This document shows, in pieces, positions 45,701-53,555 of a DNA stretch of 60,696 bases. Below the pieces are notes generated by a model. That model was not told where the DNA came from. It saw only the letters and a list, made by a program, of their open reading frames with translations, and searched no databases. The stretch comes from JAUNQW01 sp043424615 (lineage in GTDB: Bacteria > Bacillota > Bacilli > Lactobacillales > Carnobacteriaceae_A): contig JBHWOX010000041.1 in the NCBI GenBank assembly GCA_043424615.1, positions 1 to 60,696 on the forward strand, given 5' to 3'. The position numbers and the translations under genes were made by a program. Numbering within the stretch: the stretch's first letter is position 1; every line of letters begins with the position of its first letter.

Positions 45701-46006
45701 AAAAGAAAAGGGCAGTCCAGTTTTATTCTGCAACAAATCAAGCCAATGAAAGATATTCAACAGTCCATGAAGCAAGAGGTATTTATTCAAGTCAGTGACT
45801 TAAAGCCGGAACTTTTTCATAAGATCCAACATTTTATCCAAAATCGTTCAGGTTTCAGTCCTGTTTTTATTCACAATCAGGCCAATAAGCAAACTTACCG
45901 ATTGAAAGTCCCTTATCTTCTCCATCTGACGTCTGACCATGTCCAACAATTAAGAGAGTGGTTGGGCGAGCAGAATGTTGTTGTGAAAAATTGGCCGAAA
46001 GCTTAA
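42737..46006 (+). CDS. dnaE: DNA polymerase III subunit alpha (DnaE)
   Basis: In Firmicutes DnaE extends primers on the lagging strand before PolC takes over. The 1089 residues contain an N-terminal PHP domain (HVKSSYSLLSS), the polymerase core with GPGRGSAAGSLVAF and the catalytic PDIDLDFPD triad, FADYGFNRSHAVAYS, then helix-hairpin-helix and OB domains. GAGGAGG precedes the ATG. pyk follows; pfkA, often between dnaE and pyk in Lactobacillales, is absent here. Confidence 0.95.
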   Translation: MSAIPLHVKSSYSLLSSTISLDAYIQFAVDQGWSAVSLCDNQVMYGAVEFYQKAKANHLKAIIGLSFPWPADSKENDLTLALFAKNQQGYHHLCQLSTLIQSGQWDSDSARTFFQNLKQTIFIIPQQCMAEEAEKSLRQLLSHLDSSNEIYQGERKGPNGESFVFSDLPALPFDCFDHLTTEDKPAVALLDHIAQKSQASLEALQSSSEKRQTYPLEEWGQLQNSYSSQSLMNLEDLVEKLEWEMELGKRQLPAYPIPGQQSAEDYLRELAFQALNEKGLVGQEYVERLEKELQVINQMGFADYFLIVWDIMAYAKSQDIQTGPGRGSAAGSLVAFVLDIISVDPIRYGLIFERFLNIERFSPPDIDLDFPDNKRQDIINYIRQTYGLDHVAQIITFGSLGAKQALRDTGRVLGLDQGQQNGWSKTIPSQPGIKLAEAYDQSKALRQKVQYSSFNQELFQLACKIEGLYRNTSTHASGIVISRYSLHDQLPLQATHQNILQTQYPMDDLEALGLMKFDILGLRNLTILHDTVQNIQKQTGEKFDLKDIPLDDKKSYQLFQQADTNGVFQFESDGIKAVLKRLAPSEFEDIVAVIALYRPGPMNEISNYIDRKHQKQTISYLHPDLEDILSSTKGIMIYQEQIMKIAQLMAGYSLGEADMFRRAISKKDSQLLADEKSKFTQGALEKGYDQKVIDQVFQAIERFADYGFNRSHAVAYSLLAYRLAYLKVHYPHSFYAALLKSANGDKAGMYLVEALKKNLKVSLPRLNVSQFYPVARQQKIILGFNQIKGVKKQTFQSLLDQRRQGGAFEDFIDFCKRVKAGVGIKEELEVLIYSGVFDGLGQNRASLLNSLEGILSNLESGQFSATLGQIFQPQYQSVDELPVLEVVEKELEFTELSPQNHPLKDFQSERQTLNLPYLKELTVGYKGPVALTYHEMKQIQTKNGELMAFLKLSDPSAIIEATLFPQAYRQIAGSLHESQSYLCQMEVEKRKGQSSFILQQIKPMKDIQQSMKQEVFIQVSDLKPELFHKIQHFIQNRSGFSPVFIHNQANKQTYRLKVPYLLHLTSDHVQQLREWLGEQNVVVKNWPKA

Positions 46007-46065
46007 GACAGCTCAGTTAAAACGTGCTAAACTAGGTTTGACATCAATATTCGAAGGAGTTTACC

Positions 46066-47823
46066 ATGCGAAAAACAAAAATTGTCTGTACAATCGGTCC
46101 AGTGTCCAATGATGTGGATACGCTTTGCCAGCTCATTGAAGCGGGCATGAACGTTGCCCGTCTGAATTTTTCGCACGGGACCTTCCAGCAGCATCAAGAA
46201 AATATCAATAACATTCGCCAGGCTGAAAAAATAACCGGACAAGTGGTAGGGATCATGTTGGATACTAAGGGACCTGAAATTCGTACCCATCAGATGAAAA
46301 ATGGTGAAGTTGAATTAAAAACAGGAGAATCTGTAGACATTGCTATGACTGAAGTAGAAGGGAATGAGGACGTGATTTCCATCACTTATCCTCAGCTCAT
46401 TGATGAAGTCGATATTGGCAACCGTATACTGATCGACGATGGTTTAATTGAATTAGAAGTCCTTGACTTTGACCGCCCAAACCAGCGTATACACACCCTT
46501 ATTCTAAGCGGGGGGCACTTGTATAACCACAAAGGGGTTAACGTGCCTGGCTTAGACATTCAATTGCCAGCCATTACAGAAAAGGATCGGTCTGATATTC
46601 ATTTTGGCCTCTTTCATGGGGTCGATTTTATTGCTCCTTCATTTGTTCGTACTGCCGAAGCCGTTTTGGAAATTCGCGAAATGATCAAAGAAACCAACCA
46701 CCCTCATGTTCAAATCATTCCCAAAATAGAAAATCAAACAGGGGTGGATAATATCGACGATATTTTAAGCGTAGCGGATGGTATTATGGTCGCCCGAGGA
46801 GATTTGGGTGTTGAGATTCCCCCTGAAGAAGTGCCAATCGTCCAAAAGAAATTAATAAAAAAATGTAATGAAGCTGGAAAAGTTGTTATTACAGCCACCC
46901 AAATGCTGGATTCTATGCAATGGCATCCCCGTCCAACCCGAGCCGAAGCGAATGACGTGGCCAATGCAATCTTTGATGGGACCGATGCTGTCATGCTATC
47001 TGGCGAAACGGCCTCCGGTTTATATCCGGTAGAAGCAGTGAATCGAATGAATGCCATTGCACGCCGAGCTGATAATGAGGGAGATTTAAAACGCCCCCAA
47101 GAAGAAAATGAAAACAGCCAGCAAGACATGACGGAAGCTATCGGCCAAGCCGTTGCTCAGACGTCCAAAAAATTAAAGATTAAAACCATCGTGGCGACAA
47201 CTGATTCAGGTTATACCGCCCGGATGATTTCTAAATACCGCCCCCAAGCTCAAATTGTGGCCGTGACCTTTAGCGAAGAAAATGCTCGATCCCTATCCTT
47301 AGTATGGGGAGCCTATGCGATTCAGGCCCCAGTTCCAGAGTCAACGGACGAAATGTTCCAATTGGCGACTGACCTGGTTGTAAAACATCATTTTGCTAAG
47401 GCAGGCGATTTGTTCATTGTTACTGCCGGCATTCCTATTGGGGAAAGCGGAACCACTAACTTGATGCGTATCCAAATGATTAATGAAAAAATCTTAGAAG
47501 GACAAGGAATAGGCAATCAAACGGTTATTGGTCAAGCTTGCGTGGTTGAGTCTGCCAAAGAAGCGGTGGATAGGGTAAATGAAGATAGCATATTAGTTTT
47601 AGAATCAACAAACTTAGATTACTTGCCTGCACTAAAAAAATGTAAGGCCATTATTGCCGAGCATGAAGGATTGACCAGCCACACCGCCATCATGGCTTTG
47701 GAATTATCCAAGCCATTAATTATAGGGGCCAAGCGCGCCAAAGAATTGATTCAAGACCAGCAATTTATAACTCTGGATGCCCGTCGTGGAATCGTCTACG
47801 CAGGGGAAACTAAAACAATATAG
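46066..47823 (+). CDS. pyk: Pyruvate kinase with C-terminal PEP-utilising domain
   Basis: This enzyme transfers phosphate from PEP to ADP in the last step of glycolysis. The 585 residues include MRKTKIVCTIGP, NVARLNFSHG, the signature IIPKIENQTG and TATQMLDSM. A C-terminal extension of about 110 residues resembles the PEP-utilising mobile domain with GLTSHTAIMA, as in Bacillus-type enzymes. GAAGGAG precedes the ATG. Confidence 0.95.
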   Translation: MRKTKIVCTIGPVSNDVDTLCQLIEAGMNVARLNFSHGTFQQHQENINNIRQAEKITGQVVGIMLDTKGPEIRTHQMKNGEVELKTGESVDIAMTEVEGNEDVISITYPQLIDEVDIGNRILIDDGLIELEVLDFDRPNQRIHTLILSGGHLYNHKGVNVPGLDIQLPAITEKDRSDIHFGLFHGVDFIAPSFVRTAEAVLEIREMIKETNHPHVQIIPKIENQTGVDNIDDILSVADGIMVARGDLGVEIPPEEVPIVQKKLIKKCNEAGKVVITATQMLDSMQWHPRPTRAEANDVANAIFDGTDAVMLSGETASGLYPVEAVNRMNAIARRADNEGDLKRPQEENENSQQDMTEAIGQAVAQTSKKLKIKTIVATTDSGYTARMISKYRPQAQIVAVTFSEENARSLSLVWGAYAIQAPVPESTDEMFQLATDLVVKHHFAKAGDLFIVTAGIPIGESGTTNLMRIQMINEKILEGQGIGNQTVIGQACVVESAKEAVDRVNEDSILVLESTNLDYLPALKKCKAIIAEHEGLTSHTAIMALELSKPLIIGAKRAKELIQDQQFITLDARRGIVYAGETKTI

Positions 47824-47837
47824 ATGGAGAATAAAGA

Positions 47838-48701
47838 ATGATAGAAGAATTAGGAAAAATAACGACCGGCCTAGTCACGGATAAGAATGAGGATAAAATA
47901 TTTGTGCAGAAGTCGGGCATCACGTATGAAGTTGAAGAAAAAATAGAGGCAGATTTAGGTGATGCTGTAACGGCCTTCGCCTATGTTAACCGCCAGGACC
48001 ATTATAAAATGACCGTTAATCCTCCTCAGATTCAAGTGGGTCAATATGGTTGGGGTGAGGTCGTAAAGGTTCGGCGTGATTTAGGCGTTTTTGTGGATAT
48101 AGGATTAGCTGATAAGGATGTGGTGGTGTCCATGGATGACCTGCCCACTGAAAGCCATATTTGGCCTGCCAAAGGGGATCAACTATATATTCAGCTAACT
48201 GTCGATGCGTCTAACCGTATTTGGGGAAAAATCGCAGATGAGGACCTAATTATCGGCTTATCTCGTCGTGCGCCAGAAGAAGCTTTCAACGATGATATCA
48301 CTGGCATTGTTTATGAGTGTAAATTAGCAGGGACCTATCTTTTAACCAACCAACATTATCTCGCCTTTGTCCATCCTTCTGAAAGAGAAAGAGAACCACG
48401 TTTAGGCGAGAAGGTCGAAGGACGAATCATTAAAGTCCACCCTGATGGCAATGTGAATGTGTCCTTACTGCCTCGTGCCCATGAAGTTTTAGAGCAAGAT
48501 GCGGCCATGATTTATGAAGTTCTCAAACGCTCGCCTGATCAAAAAATCCCTTATCATGACAAGTCAGATCCTCAAGCCATTCGGGATTATTTTGGGATTA
48601 GTAAAGGTCAATTCAAACGATCAGTAGGTCGTTTAATGAAATTAGGCTACGCCAAGCAGGACGACAATTATACTTATTTAATTAAAGAAATAGAGGAATA
48701 G
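47838..48701 (+). CDS. cvfB: S1-like RNA-binding protein CvfB (YitL)
   Basis: CvfB binds RNA and affects virulence and haemolysin expression in Staphylococcus aureus. The 287 residues have an N-terminal S1-like region, a clear S1 domain (YGWGEVVKVRRDLGVFVDIGL), a third S1-like unit (LGEKVEGRIIKVHPDGNVNVSL) and a C-terminal winged helix (ISKGQFKRSVGRLMKLG). It starts 14 bases after pyk and its stop abuts the xerD region, so pyk-cvfB-xerD may be one transcript. Confidence 0.87.
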   Translation: MIEELGKITTGLVTDKNEDKIFVQKSGITYEVEEKIEADLGDAVTAFAYVNRQDHYKMTVNPPQIQVGQYGWGEVVKVRRDLGVFVDIGLADKDVVVSMDDLPTESHIWPAKGDQLYIQLTVDASNRIWGKIADEDLIIGLSRRAPEEAFNDDITGIVYECKLAGTYLLTNQHYLAFVHPSEREREPRLGEKVEGRIIKVHPDGNVNVSLLPRAHEVLEQDAAMIYEVLKRSPDQKIPYHDKSDPQAIRDYFGISKGQFKRSVGRLMKLGYAKQDDNYTYLIKEIEE

Positions 48702-48709
48702 TGGTTCAC

Positions 48710-49603
48710 ATGGATGAACATCTTGAAAATTATTTGACCTATTTAAAAATTGAAAGAGCCTTATCCAAAAACACGATCGATGCTTATCGCCGTGACCTTC
48801 TGCAATATCAGAACTACTTAAAAAAACAAGGGCTAGGGAATATGCTAGAACTGGACCGCTATGATATTTTAAATTTTTTAGAGAGCTTAAAACAAGATGG
48901 TAAATCTCCCAATACCATTATCCGGATGGTCACCAGTTTGCGAAAGTTCTATGAATATTTACAAGCTGAAGGGCTCTGTCCCCAAAATCCTATGCAACAC
49001 ATTGATACCCCCAAAAAAGCCAAGACTTTGCCAAAAGTCCTATCCCAGGAAGAAGTTGAAGCTTTACTGGATCAGGTTGATTTGTCGTCGGACCTAGGCA
49101 TTAGAGATCGAGCCATCTTGGAGGTCATGTATGCTACGGGGTTGCGAATTTCAGAACTATTATCCTTGACCATGAATGACCTGCATTTAGAGATGGGTTT
49201 TATTCAAGTGATAGGAAAAGGAGGAAAGGAGCGGATCATTCCCATTGGACGTGTGGCCAAGGATTGGTTGGAAGATTATTTAACCAATAGTCGTCCAAAA
49301 TTGCTGGACAAACACTCGGCAGATTCCTCCCATGTTTTTCTTAACTATCAAGGTTATCCTCTGTCACGGCAAGGACTATGGAAAAATATTAAAAAATTAG
49401 CTGGCCAGCTAGGTATTCAGTCCAAAATGACCCCCCATACCCTTAGACATTCCTTCGCAACCCATTTACTAGAGAACGGGGCAGACTTACGTATTGTACA
49501 AGAGTTATTAGGTCATGCTGATATTTCTACTACTCAGATTTATACCCATGTCTCTAAAGAACGTTTGCAGCAGGTCTATCATCATTATCATCCCCGTGCT
49601 TAA
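48710..49603 (+). CDS. xerD: Tyrosine recombinase XerD
   Basis: XerD resolves chromosome dimers at dif with XerC. The 297 residues have an N-terminal SAM-like core-binding domain and the catalytic set: Arg in ATGLRISELLSL, Lys in GKGGKER, HTLRHSFATHLL, and LGHADISTTQIYTHV with the His and the nucleophilic Tyr. I chose ATG 48710, which gives the usual N-terminus; AGAGGA is 12 bases upstream. A GTG at 48701 overlapping the cvfB stop is an alternative. Confidence 0.93.
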   Translation: MDEHLENYLTYLKIERALSKNTIDAYRRDLLQYQNYLKKQGLGNMLELDRYDILNFLESLKQDGKSPNTIIRMVTSLRKFYEYLQAEGLCPQNPMQHIDTPKKAKTLPKVLSQEEVEALLDQVDLSSDLGIRDRAILEVMYATGLRISELLSLTMNDLHLEMGFIQVIGKGGKERIIPIGRVAKDWLEDYLTNSRPKLLDKHSADSSHVFLNYQGYPLSRQGLWKNIKKLAGQLGIQSKMTPHTLRHSFATHLLENGADLRIVQELLGHADISTTQIYTHVSKERLQQVYHHYHPRA

Positions 49604-49632
49604 GGAGCCTTTCTGGAAAAATTCTTCTAGTG

Positions 49633-49641
49633 TGTTATACT
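49633..49641 (+). promoter_or_regulatory. Extended -10 promoter for ribT-scpA-scpB-rluB
   Basis: TGT-TATACT (TATACT at 49636-49641). The -35 region is poor (TTCTGG or CTGGAA near 49611-49618). It lies about 45 bases before the ribT start. Confidence 0.6.
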
Positions 49642-49684
49642 TTAGACTCGAAAATCTTGCTTGCAGTTATTGAAGGAGGATGAC

Positions 49685-50059
49685 ATGCTTTACCGTGCAA
49701 AATCAGATTTTAATAAAATAGTTATGGGATTGCTCTCATTTACCCCTAATTGTGATTCAACCGCTGAAATCATGGATGAAATGGATTGGTATCAAGATGA
49801 TGATAGCCGATCTCTTTATTTATTTAAGGAAGACCGCTCAGCCGACCATATCGGTTTGCTGGGTATCGAAGAAACAGAGGATGACATTATTATTGTGCGG
49901 GCCATCGCATTAAATCCGTCTTATTCGAACGAAGGCTATAAAATACAGATGCTGGACGAATTGCAGGAATTATACCCCCATGCTAAGATCACTTCGACCT
50001 TACAGACCAATGATGTGATTGCAGAATGGCAGCATCGAAATAAAGAAAAACAAGATTAG
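49685..50059 (+). CDS. ribT: RibT-like GNAT family protein
   Basis: A 124-residue acetyltransferase-like protein beginning MLYRAKSDFNKIVMGLLSF, matching RibT of Bacillus, which lies between the riboflavin genes and scpA. RibT is a GNAT-fold protein whose substrate is not established. GAAGGAGG precedes ATG 49685. No rib biosynthesis genes are in the window, so it is separated from them here, but scpA and scpB follow as in Bacillus. Confidence 0.83.
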   Translation: MLYRAKSDFNKIVMGLLSFTPNCDSTAEIMDEMDWYQDDDSRSLYLFKEDRSADHIGLLGIEETEDDIIIVRAIALNPSYSNEGYKIQMLDELQELYPHAKITSTLQTNDVIAEWQHRNKEKQD

Positions 50060-50084
50060 ATGGTATTGAATTGAGGTTAAATGG

Positions 50085-50837
50085 GTGACAGAAGCTTTAG
50101 AATTAAAATTAGATCAATTTGAAGGGCCACTCGACCTGCTCTTGCACCTCATCAAGCAGTTGGAGGTTGACATTTATGATATCCCTATAGCGGAAGTGAC
50201 CCAGCAATATCTGACTTACCTTAGACAGATGAAAGACTCCCAGCTCTATGTGGCGGGAGAATTTATTGTGATGGCCTCGACTTTGATGGAAATTAAAAGC
50301 GAATACTTAATTCCACGGGTGGAAATGGATGTCATGGCTGAAGATGAAGGCGACGTCGACCCGCGTGATCGCTTAACCGATATGCTAGTAGAATACCAGC
50401 TCTATAAAGACCTGGCTGCTGTGTTAGCTGATAAAAATGAAGAGCGCCAGCATCTTTTTTCTAAAAGTCCCTCTGACCTATCCGCTTATACTGAAATTAT
50501 CGAAGTGGATGATCGTTATTTGAATCCAGCTGATTTACAACGTGCCTTTGAAAATTCACTGAAGCGATACCAATTACGTCATCCTGCCGACCGGATTGTA
50601 CAGGCTGAAGAAGTTAGCTTAGAAGAAAAGGGTCAAATGATTATGGATCGGTTGGCCCATACTTCTAAGCAAAGCTTAGACTTTATGGACTGCTTAGATA
50701 ACCATAGTCGGAGTCACTTAGTGGTGAGCTTTTTAGCTTTATTGGAATTGATAAAAAACAATCAGGTAGAGGCTTTTCAAGCTAATCAAGAAGCAAATAT
50801 TTTCATTCGATTGGTTTCAGAACAAGAGGAAAATTAG
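50085..50837 (+). CDS. scpA: Segregation and condensation protein A
   Basis: ScpA is the kleisin that bridges SMC heads. The 250 residues start with ELKLDQFEGPLDLLLHLI, typical of the N-terminal SMC-neck contact, and end in a winged helix. The start is GTG 50085 with GAGG upstream. scpB starts directly at the next base after its stop. Confidence 0.95.
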   Translation: MTEALELKLDQFEGPLDLLLHLIKQLEVDIYDIPIAEVTQQYLTYLRQMKDSQLYVAGEFIVMASTLMEIKSEYLIPRVEMDVMAEDEGDVDPRDRLTDMLVEYQLYKDLAAVLADKNEERQHLFSKSPSDLSAYTEIIEVDDRYLNPADLQRAFENSLKRYQLRHPADRIVQAEEVSLEEKGQMIMDRLAHTSKQSLDFMDCLDNHSRSHLVVSFLALLELIKNNQVEAFQANQEANIFIRLVSEQEEN

Positions 50838-51419
50838 ATGTCAGAACAGATGAATCAATTGGAAGCCCTATTATTTGTTGCAGGGGATATTGGTATAAAT
50901 GTAAAAGAATTGCAACAACTTTTAGGGCTTTCTATCAATGAGATTTATAATTTAATCCAACAGTATAAAGATAAATTAAAACAGTGCGATTCAGCTTTGG
51001 AGCTGATTCAAACAGCTGATAGTGTCAAATTGGTCACTCGACCGGCTTATGGCCAGTTGCTGGAAGACTATGCCCAATCGGCTTACAATCATCGCTTGAG
51101 CCAAGCTGCCTTAGAAATTTTAGCTATTATTGCCTACAAGCAACCGGTGACTCGCTTGGATATAGAAGATATACGAGGCGTGTCTTCTTCGGGGCCCATT
51201 CAAAAATTAATATTACATGATTTAATCAAGGAGGATGGGCGATTAGATGTTCCGGGTCGTCCTATTTTATATACCACTACCTCAACTTTTTTAGATGCTT
51301 TTGGTTTGAATGATTTAGATGATTTACATACTATTCAGTTGGAATTAAATCAAGAAACTGAAGATTTACACGATTTTACGCTTAATGATCCCTTATTAGA
51401 ATCAGAAGAAGGTGAATAA
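50838..51419 (+). CDS. scpB: Segregation and condensation protein B
   Basis: ScpB dimers bind ScpA in the SMC complex. The 193 residues contain two winged helices with SQAALEILAIIAYKQPVTR and the IRGVSSSGPIQKL motif. GAGGAAA in the scpA end serves as Shine-Dalgarno. The acidic C-terminal tail overlaps or abuts rluB. Confidence 0.95.
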   Translation: MSEQMNQLEALLFVAGDIGINVKELQQLLGLSINEIYNLIQQYKDKLKQCDSALELIQTADSVKLVTRPAYGQLLEDYAQSAYNHRLSQAALEILAIIAYKQPVTRLDIEDIRGVSSSGPIQKLILHDLIKEDGRLDVPGRPILYTTTSTFLDAFGLNDLDDLHTIQLELNQETEDLHDFTLNDPLLESEEGE

Positions 51420-51420
51420 G

Positions 51421-52140
51421 TTGGCAGAACGCTTGCAAAAAGTAATGGCCCATGCTGGAGTTGCTTCGCGACGAAAATGTGAAAAAATTATTCAGCAGGG
51501 ACGAGTAAAAGTCAATGGCCAAGTAGTCAAAGAATTAGGGACCAAAGTAACAGCTGCTGATCGGATTGAAGTTGACGGGGAAGACATTCAGATTGAAGAA
51601 AAAGTATATTTTATTTTTCATAAGCCAGCCCAGGTCATCACAACCATGTCAGACGAAATGAATCGATCTCATGTGGGTGATTTCTTTCAAGAAGTTGAAG
51701 AGCGAGTGTATCCGGTCGGTCGCTTGGATGAGGACACGACTGGACTTTTATTGGTGACTAATGATGGCCAGCTAGCCAACCAGCTGATGCACCCTAAATT
51801 TGAGGTAGATAAGACTTATGAAGCCTTGGTTGCCGGATATATCCAAGACCATGAACTGCAAGCCTTATGCCAAGGGATTGAGCTTGATGATGGTTGGACG
51901 GCCCCAGCTCAGGCCGAATGTTTAAAACAATGGACCAAACCAGCTCAATCCTTGGTAAAGCTGACCATTCACGAGGGGCGAAACCACCAAGTGAAACGAA
52001 TGATGGAGGCGGTCGGTCATTCTGTTCTTAAACTTCATCGGTCGCATTATGGCCCGCTAGAATTAGGTACATTAAAAGAAGGGGACTACCGCCCTATTCA
52101 ATCGGATGAACTGATGGCCTTGAGAGCCCTCATAGTTTAA
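51421..52140 (+). CDS. rluB: 23S rRNA pseudouridine(2605) synthase RluB
   Basis: It converts a uridine of helix 93 of 23S rRNA into pseudouridine. The 239 residues have an N-terminal S4 domain (RLQKVMAHAGVASRRK) and the catalytic GRLDEDTTGLLLVTNDG motif with the essential Asp. I chose TTG 51421 because AAGGTG lies six bases upstream and the protein then begins as in relatives; GTG 51412, overlapping scpB, is the alternative. The E. coli-type name is by similarity; RsuA-family specificity cannot be proved here. Confidence 0.88.
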   Translation: MAERLQKVMAHAGVASRRKCEKIIQQGRVKVNGQVVKELGTKVTAADRIEVDGEDIQIEEKVYFIFHKPAQVITTMSDEMNRSHVGDFFQEVEERVYPVGRLDEDTTGLLLVTNDGQLANQLMHPKFEVDKTYEALVAGYIQDHELQALCQGIELDDGWTAPAQAECLKQWTKPAQSLVKLTIHEGRNHQVKRMMEAVGHSVLKLHRSHYGPLELGTLKEGDYRPIQSDELMALRALIV

Positions 52141-52230
52141 GCTATGGGAAAATGATGCTAGCTATGGAAAAAAGAGATGTTGTGAAAGCCATGGTTGACA
52201 AGCTTTTAAATGTTAAGTCATTTTATACAT

Positions 52231-52275
52231 AAAAAAACTTCCTCAAAGCAGGAGTCCATCCCCTTTAAGGAAGTT
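52231..52275 (-). terminator. Terminator of the class I aldolase gene
   Basis: On the minus strand AACTTCCT pairs with AGGAAGTT around a long loop, and the stem is followed by seven T (complement of the A run at 52231-52237). Confidence 0.65.
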
Positions 52276-52279
52276 GTTG

Positions 52280-52302
52280 AGTGCTCATGGAGCACTTTTT
52301 TT
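52280..52302 (+). terminator. Terminator of the rluB transcript
   Basis: AGTGCT / AGCACT with a five-base loop followed by seven T. It lies next to the opposing aldolase terminator. Confidence 0.82.
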
Positions 52303-52308
52303 ATTAAA

Positions 52309-53193
52309 TTATTTAATAGATGCTTGGTAAATGGCATCCACAGCGTCTGCTAAAGCCTGGTCAAACTCTTCTTGGCTTTGGTCGACATTTAAATCTTGTA
52401 GTAAAGCTCTAGAGAAACTTGCAATTAGCCCTTGGTTTTCAGCTAATTTTTCATTGGCTTCTTCAGTGGAATAACCACCAGAAAGAGCGACCACGCGGAC
52501 GACATTTGGATGGTCAATTAGGACTTTATATGCATTGGCTTGGCTAGGAATAGTCAATTTTAACATCACTAATTGGTCATCTTCTAATTGGTCTAAGTGG
52601 GTTTTGATCTGGTCAACAAGCAAAGATTCAATTTTTTCTTTGTCTTCAGCATGGATGTTGACTTCAGGTTCTAGAATAGGAACCAAGCCAGCTTCCACTA
52701 TTTTTAGACCAATATCAAACTGTTGGTCAACGATAGCTTTGATTCCCTCTTCGTCGTAAGAAAGGATATTGGATCTCATTTTGGTACCAAACATTTTGTT
52801 TTCAACAGCTTCTTCTAGCATGCGGTCTAATTGAGGAATTTCTTTCATCAATTGAACTCCATTTTTTTCCTCTTCCAAACCTTTATCGACTTTAAGGAAA
52901 GGTAAAATGCCTTTATCTAGAAGATATTGGGCAGTAGGTTTCCCATCGACCGTATCTTTCATGGTTTTTTCAAATAAAATGCATCCGATGATTTTATCAG
53001 AGTCAAAAGCGGGAGAGGTCATGATGCGACTTCTCATTTGGTGAACTTGGTCAAACATTTCTTCCTCACCATCGTATTGATCTTCGTCAATACCGTAATT
53101 GCGCAAGGCTTTTGGGGTAGACCCTCCACTTTGGTCTAAGGCAGCAATAAAACCAGAATCGTTTTTCATTTTATTCAAAAGATCTTTATCCAT
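52309..53193 (-). CDS. fda: Class I fructose-bisphosphate aldolase
   Basis: It splits fructose 1,6-bisphosphate into two triose phosphates through a Schiff base, without a metal. The 294 residues show AALDQSGGSTPKAL and Lys212 in LKLTIP, which I take as the Schiff-base lysine by comparison with the staphylococcal class I enzyme. The ATG has AAAAGGAG about 13 bases upstream, rather distant. It is a single minus-strand unit with its own promoter, cre-like site and terminator. A class II enzyme may exist elsewhere in the genome. Confidence 0.93.
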   Translation of the reverse strand: MDKDLLNKMKNDSGFIAALDQSGGSTPKALRNYGIDEDQYDGEEEMFDQVHQMRSRIMTSPAFDSDKIIGCILFEKTMKDTVDGKPTAQYLLDKGILPFLKVDKGLEEEKNGVQLMKEIPQLDRMLEEAVENKMFGTKMRSNILSYDEEGIKAIVDQQFDIGLKIVEAGLVPILEPEVNIHAEDKEKIESLLVDQIKTHLDQLEDDQLVMLKLTIPSQANAYKVLIDHPNVVRVVALSGGYSTEEANEKLAENQGLIASFSRALLQDLNVDQSQEEFDQALADAVDAIYQASIK

Positions 53194-53213
53194 TTTTATT
53201 TAACACTCCTTTT

Positions 53214-53227
53214 TGGTTACGCTTACA
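53214..53227 (-). promoter_or_regulatory. cre-like catabolite control site of fda
   Basis: On the minus strand TGTAAGCGTAACCA matches TGNAARCGNWWWCA at 13 of 14 positions. It starts at the end of the -10 box and covers the transcription start, where CcpA would repress. Confidence 0.6.
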
Positions 53228-53255
53228 TTATCATATATTTAAAATATTTAATCAA
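53227..53255 (-). promoter_or_regulatory. Promoter of fda
   Basis: On the minus strand: -35 TTGATT (complement of 53250-53255), 17-base AT-only spacer and -10 GATAAT (complement of 53227-53232). Confidence 0.75.
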
Positions 53256-53280
53256 CTGCAATATTATTATCGCTTACTAT

Positions 53281-53309
53281 TTGTTAAATAATAATGTCTA
53301 TGCTATAGT
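53281..53309 (+). promoter_or_regulatory. Promoter of ribU
   Basis: -35 TTGTTA (53281-53286), 17-base spacer and extended -10 TGC-TATAGT (53304-53309). Transcription should start about 15 bases before the FMN riboswitch. Confidence 0.82.
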
Positions 53310-53329
53310 TGAACCATAATTAAATCATT

Positions 53330-53440
53330 CATCTTCGGGGGCAGGGTGAAATTCCCGACCGGTAGTATAGTCTACGAACTAGCGCGACTAGTTGATTTGG
53401 TGAGATTCCAAAACCGATTGTAAAGTCAAGAATAAAGAAG
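53330..53440 (+). promoter_or_regulatory. FMN riboswitch (RFN element)
   Basis: The conserved RFN blocks are present in order: CTTCGGGGCAGGGTGAAATT, CCCGACCGG, the variable arm AACTAGCGCGACTAGTT, then GATTTGGTGAGATTCC and AAAACCGATTG. The closing CTTC pairs with GAAG (53437-53440). FMN binding would shut off ribU through the downstream hairpin. Confidence 0.93.
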
Positions 53441-53476
53441 GTATAAGACTTCAAATGAAGCCTTTTTTGGTTATTT

Positions 53477-53512
53477 AAACTCAAGGAGCTCCCATGCTTT
53501 TTGAGTTTTTTA
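53477..53512 (+). terminator. Riboswitch-controlled terminator before ribU
   Basis: AAACTCAA / TTGAGTTT around a 16-base loop, followed by T. It is enclosed by a further 9-base complementarity ACTTCAAAT (53448-53456) with ATTTGAAGT (53512-53520). Confidence 0.7.
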
Positions 53513-53555
53513 TTTGAAGTAACCCTGTTGTTGGATAATAATAGGAGGAATATTG

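Noticed and set aside
46734..47129. 131-codon minus-strand open frame inside pyk
   Set aside because: A shadow of pyk, with no family-like motifs.
53194..53555. Possible small gene in the 362-base gap (an open frame of 95 codons on the minus strand)
   Set aside because: The gap is explained by the fda promoter, ribU promoter, FMN riboswitch and terminator; the open frame is the antisense of the riboswitch.
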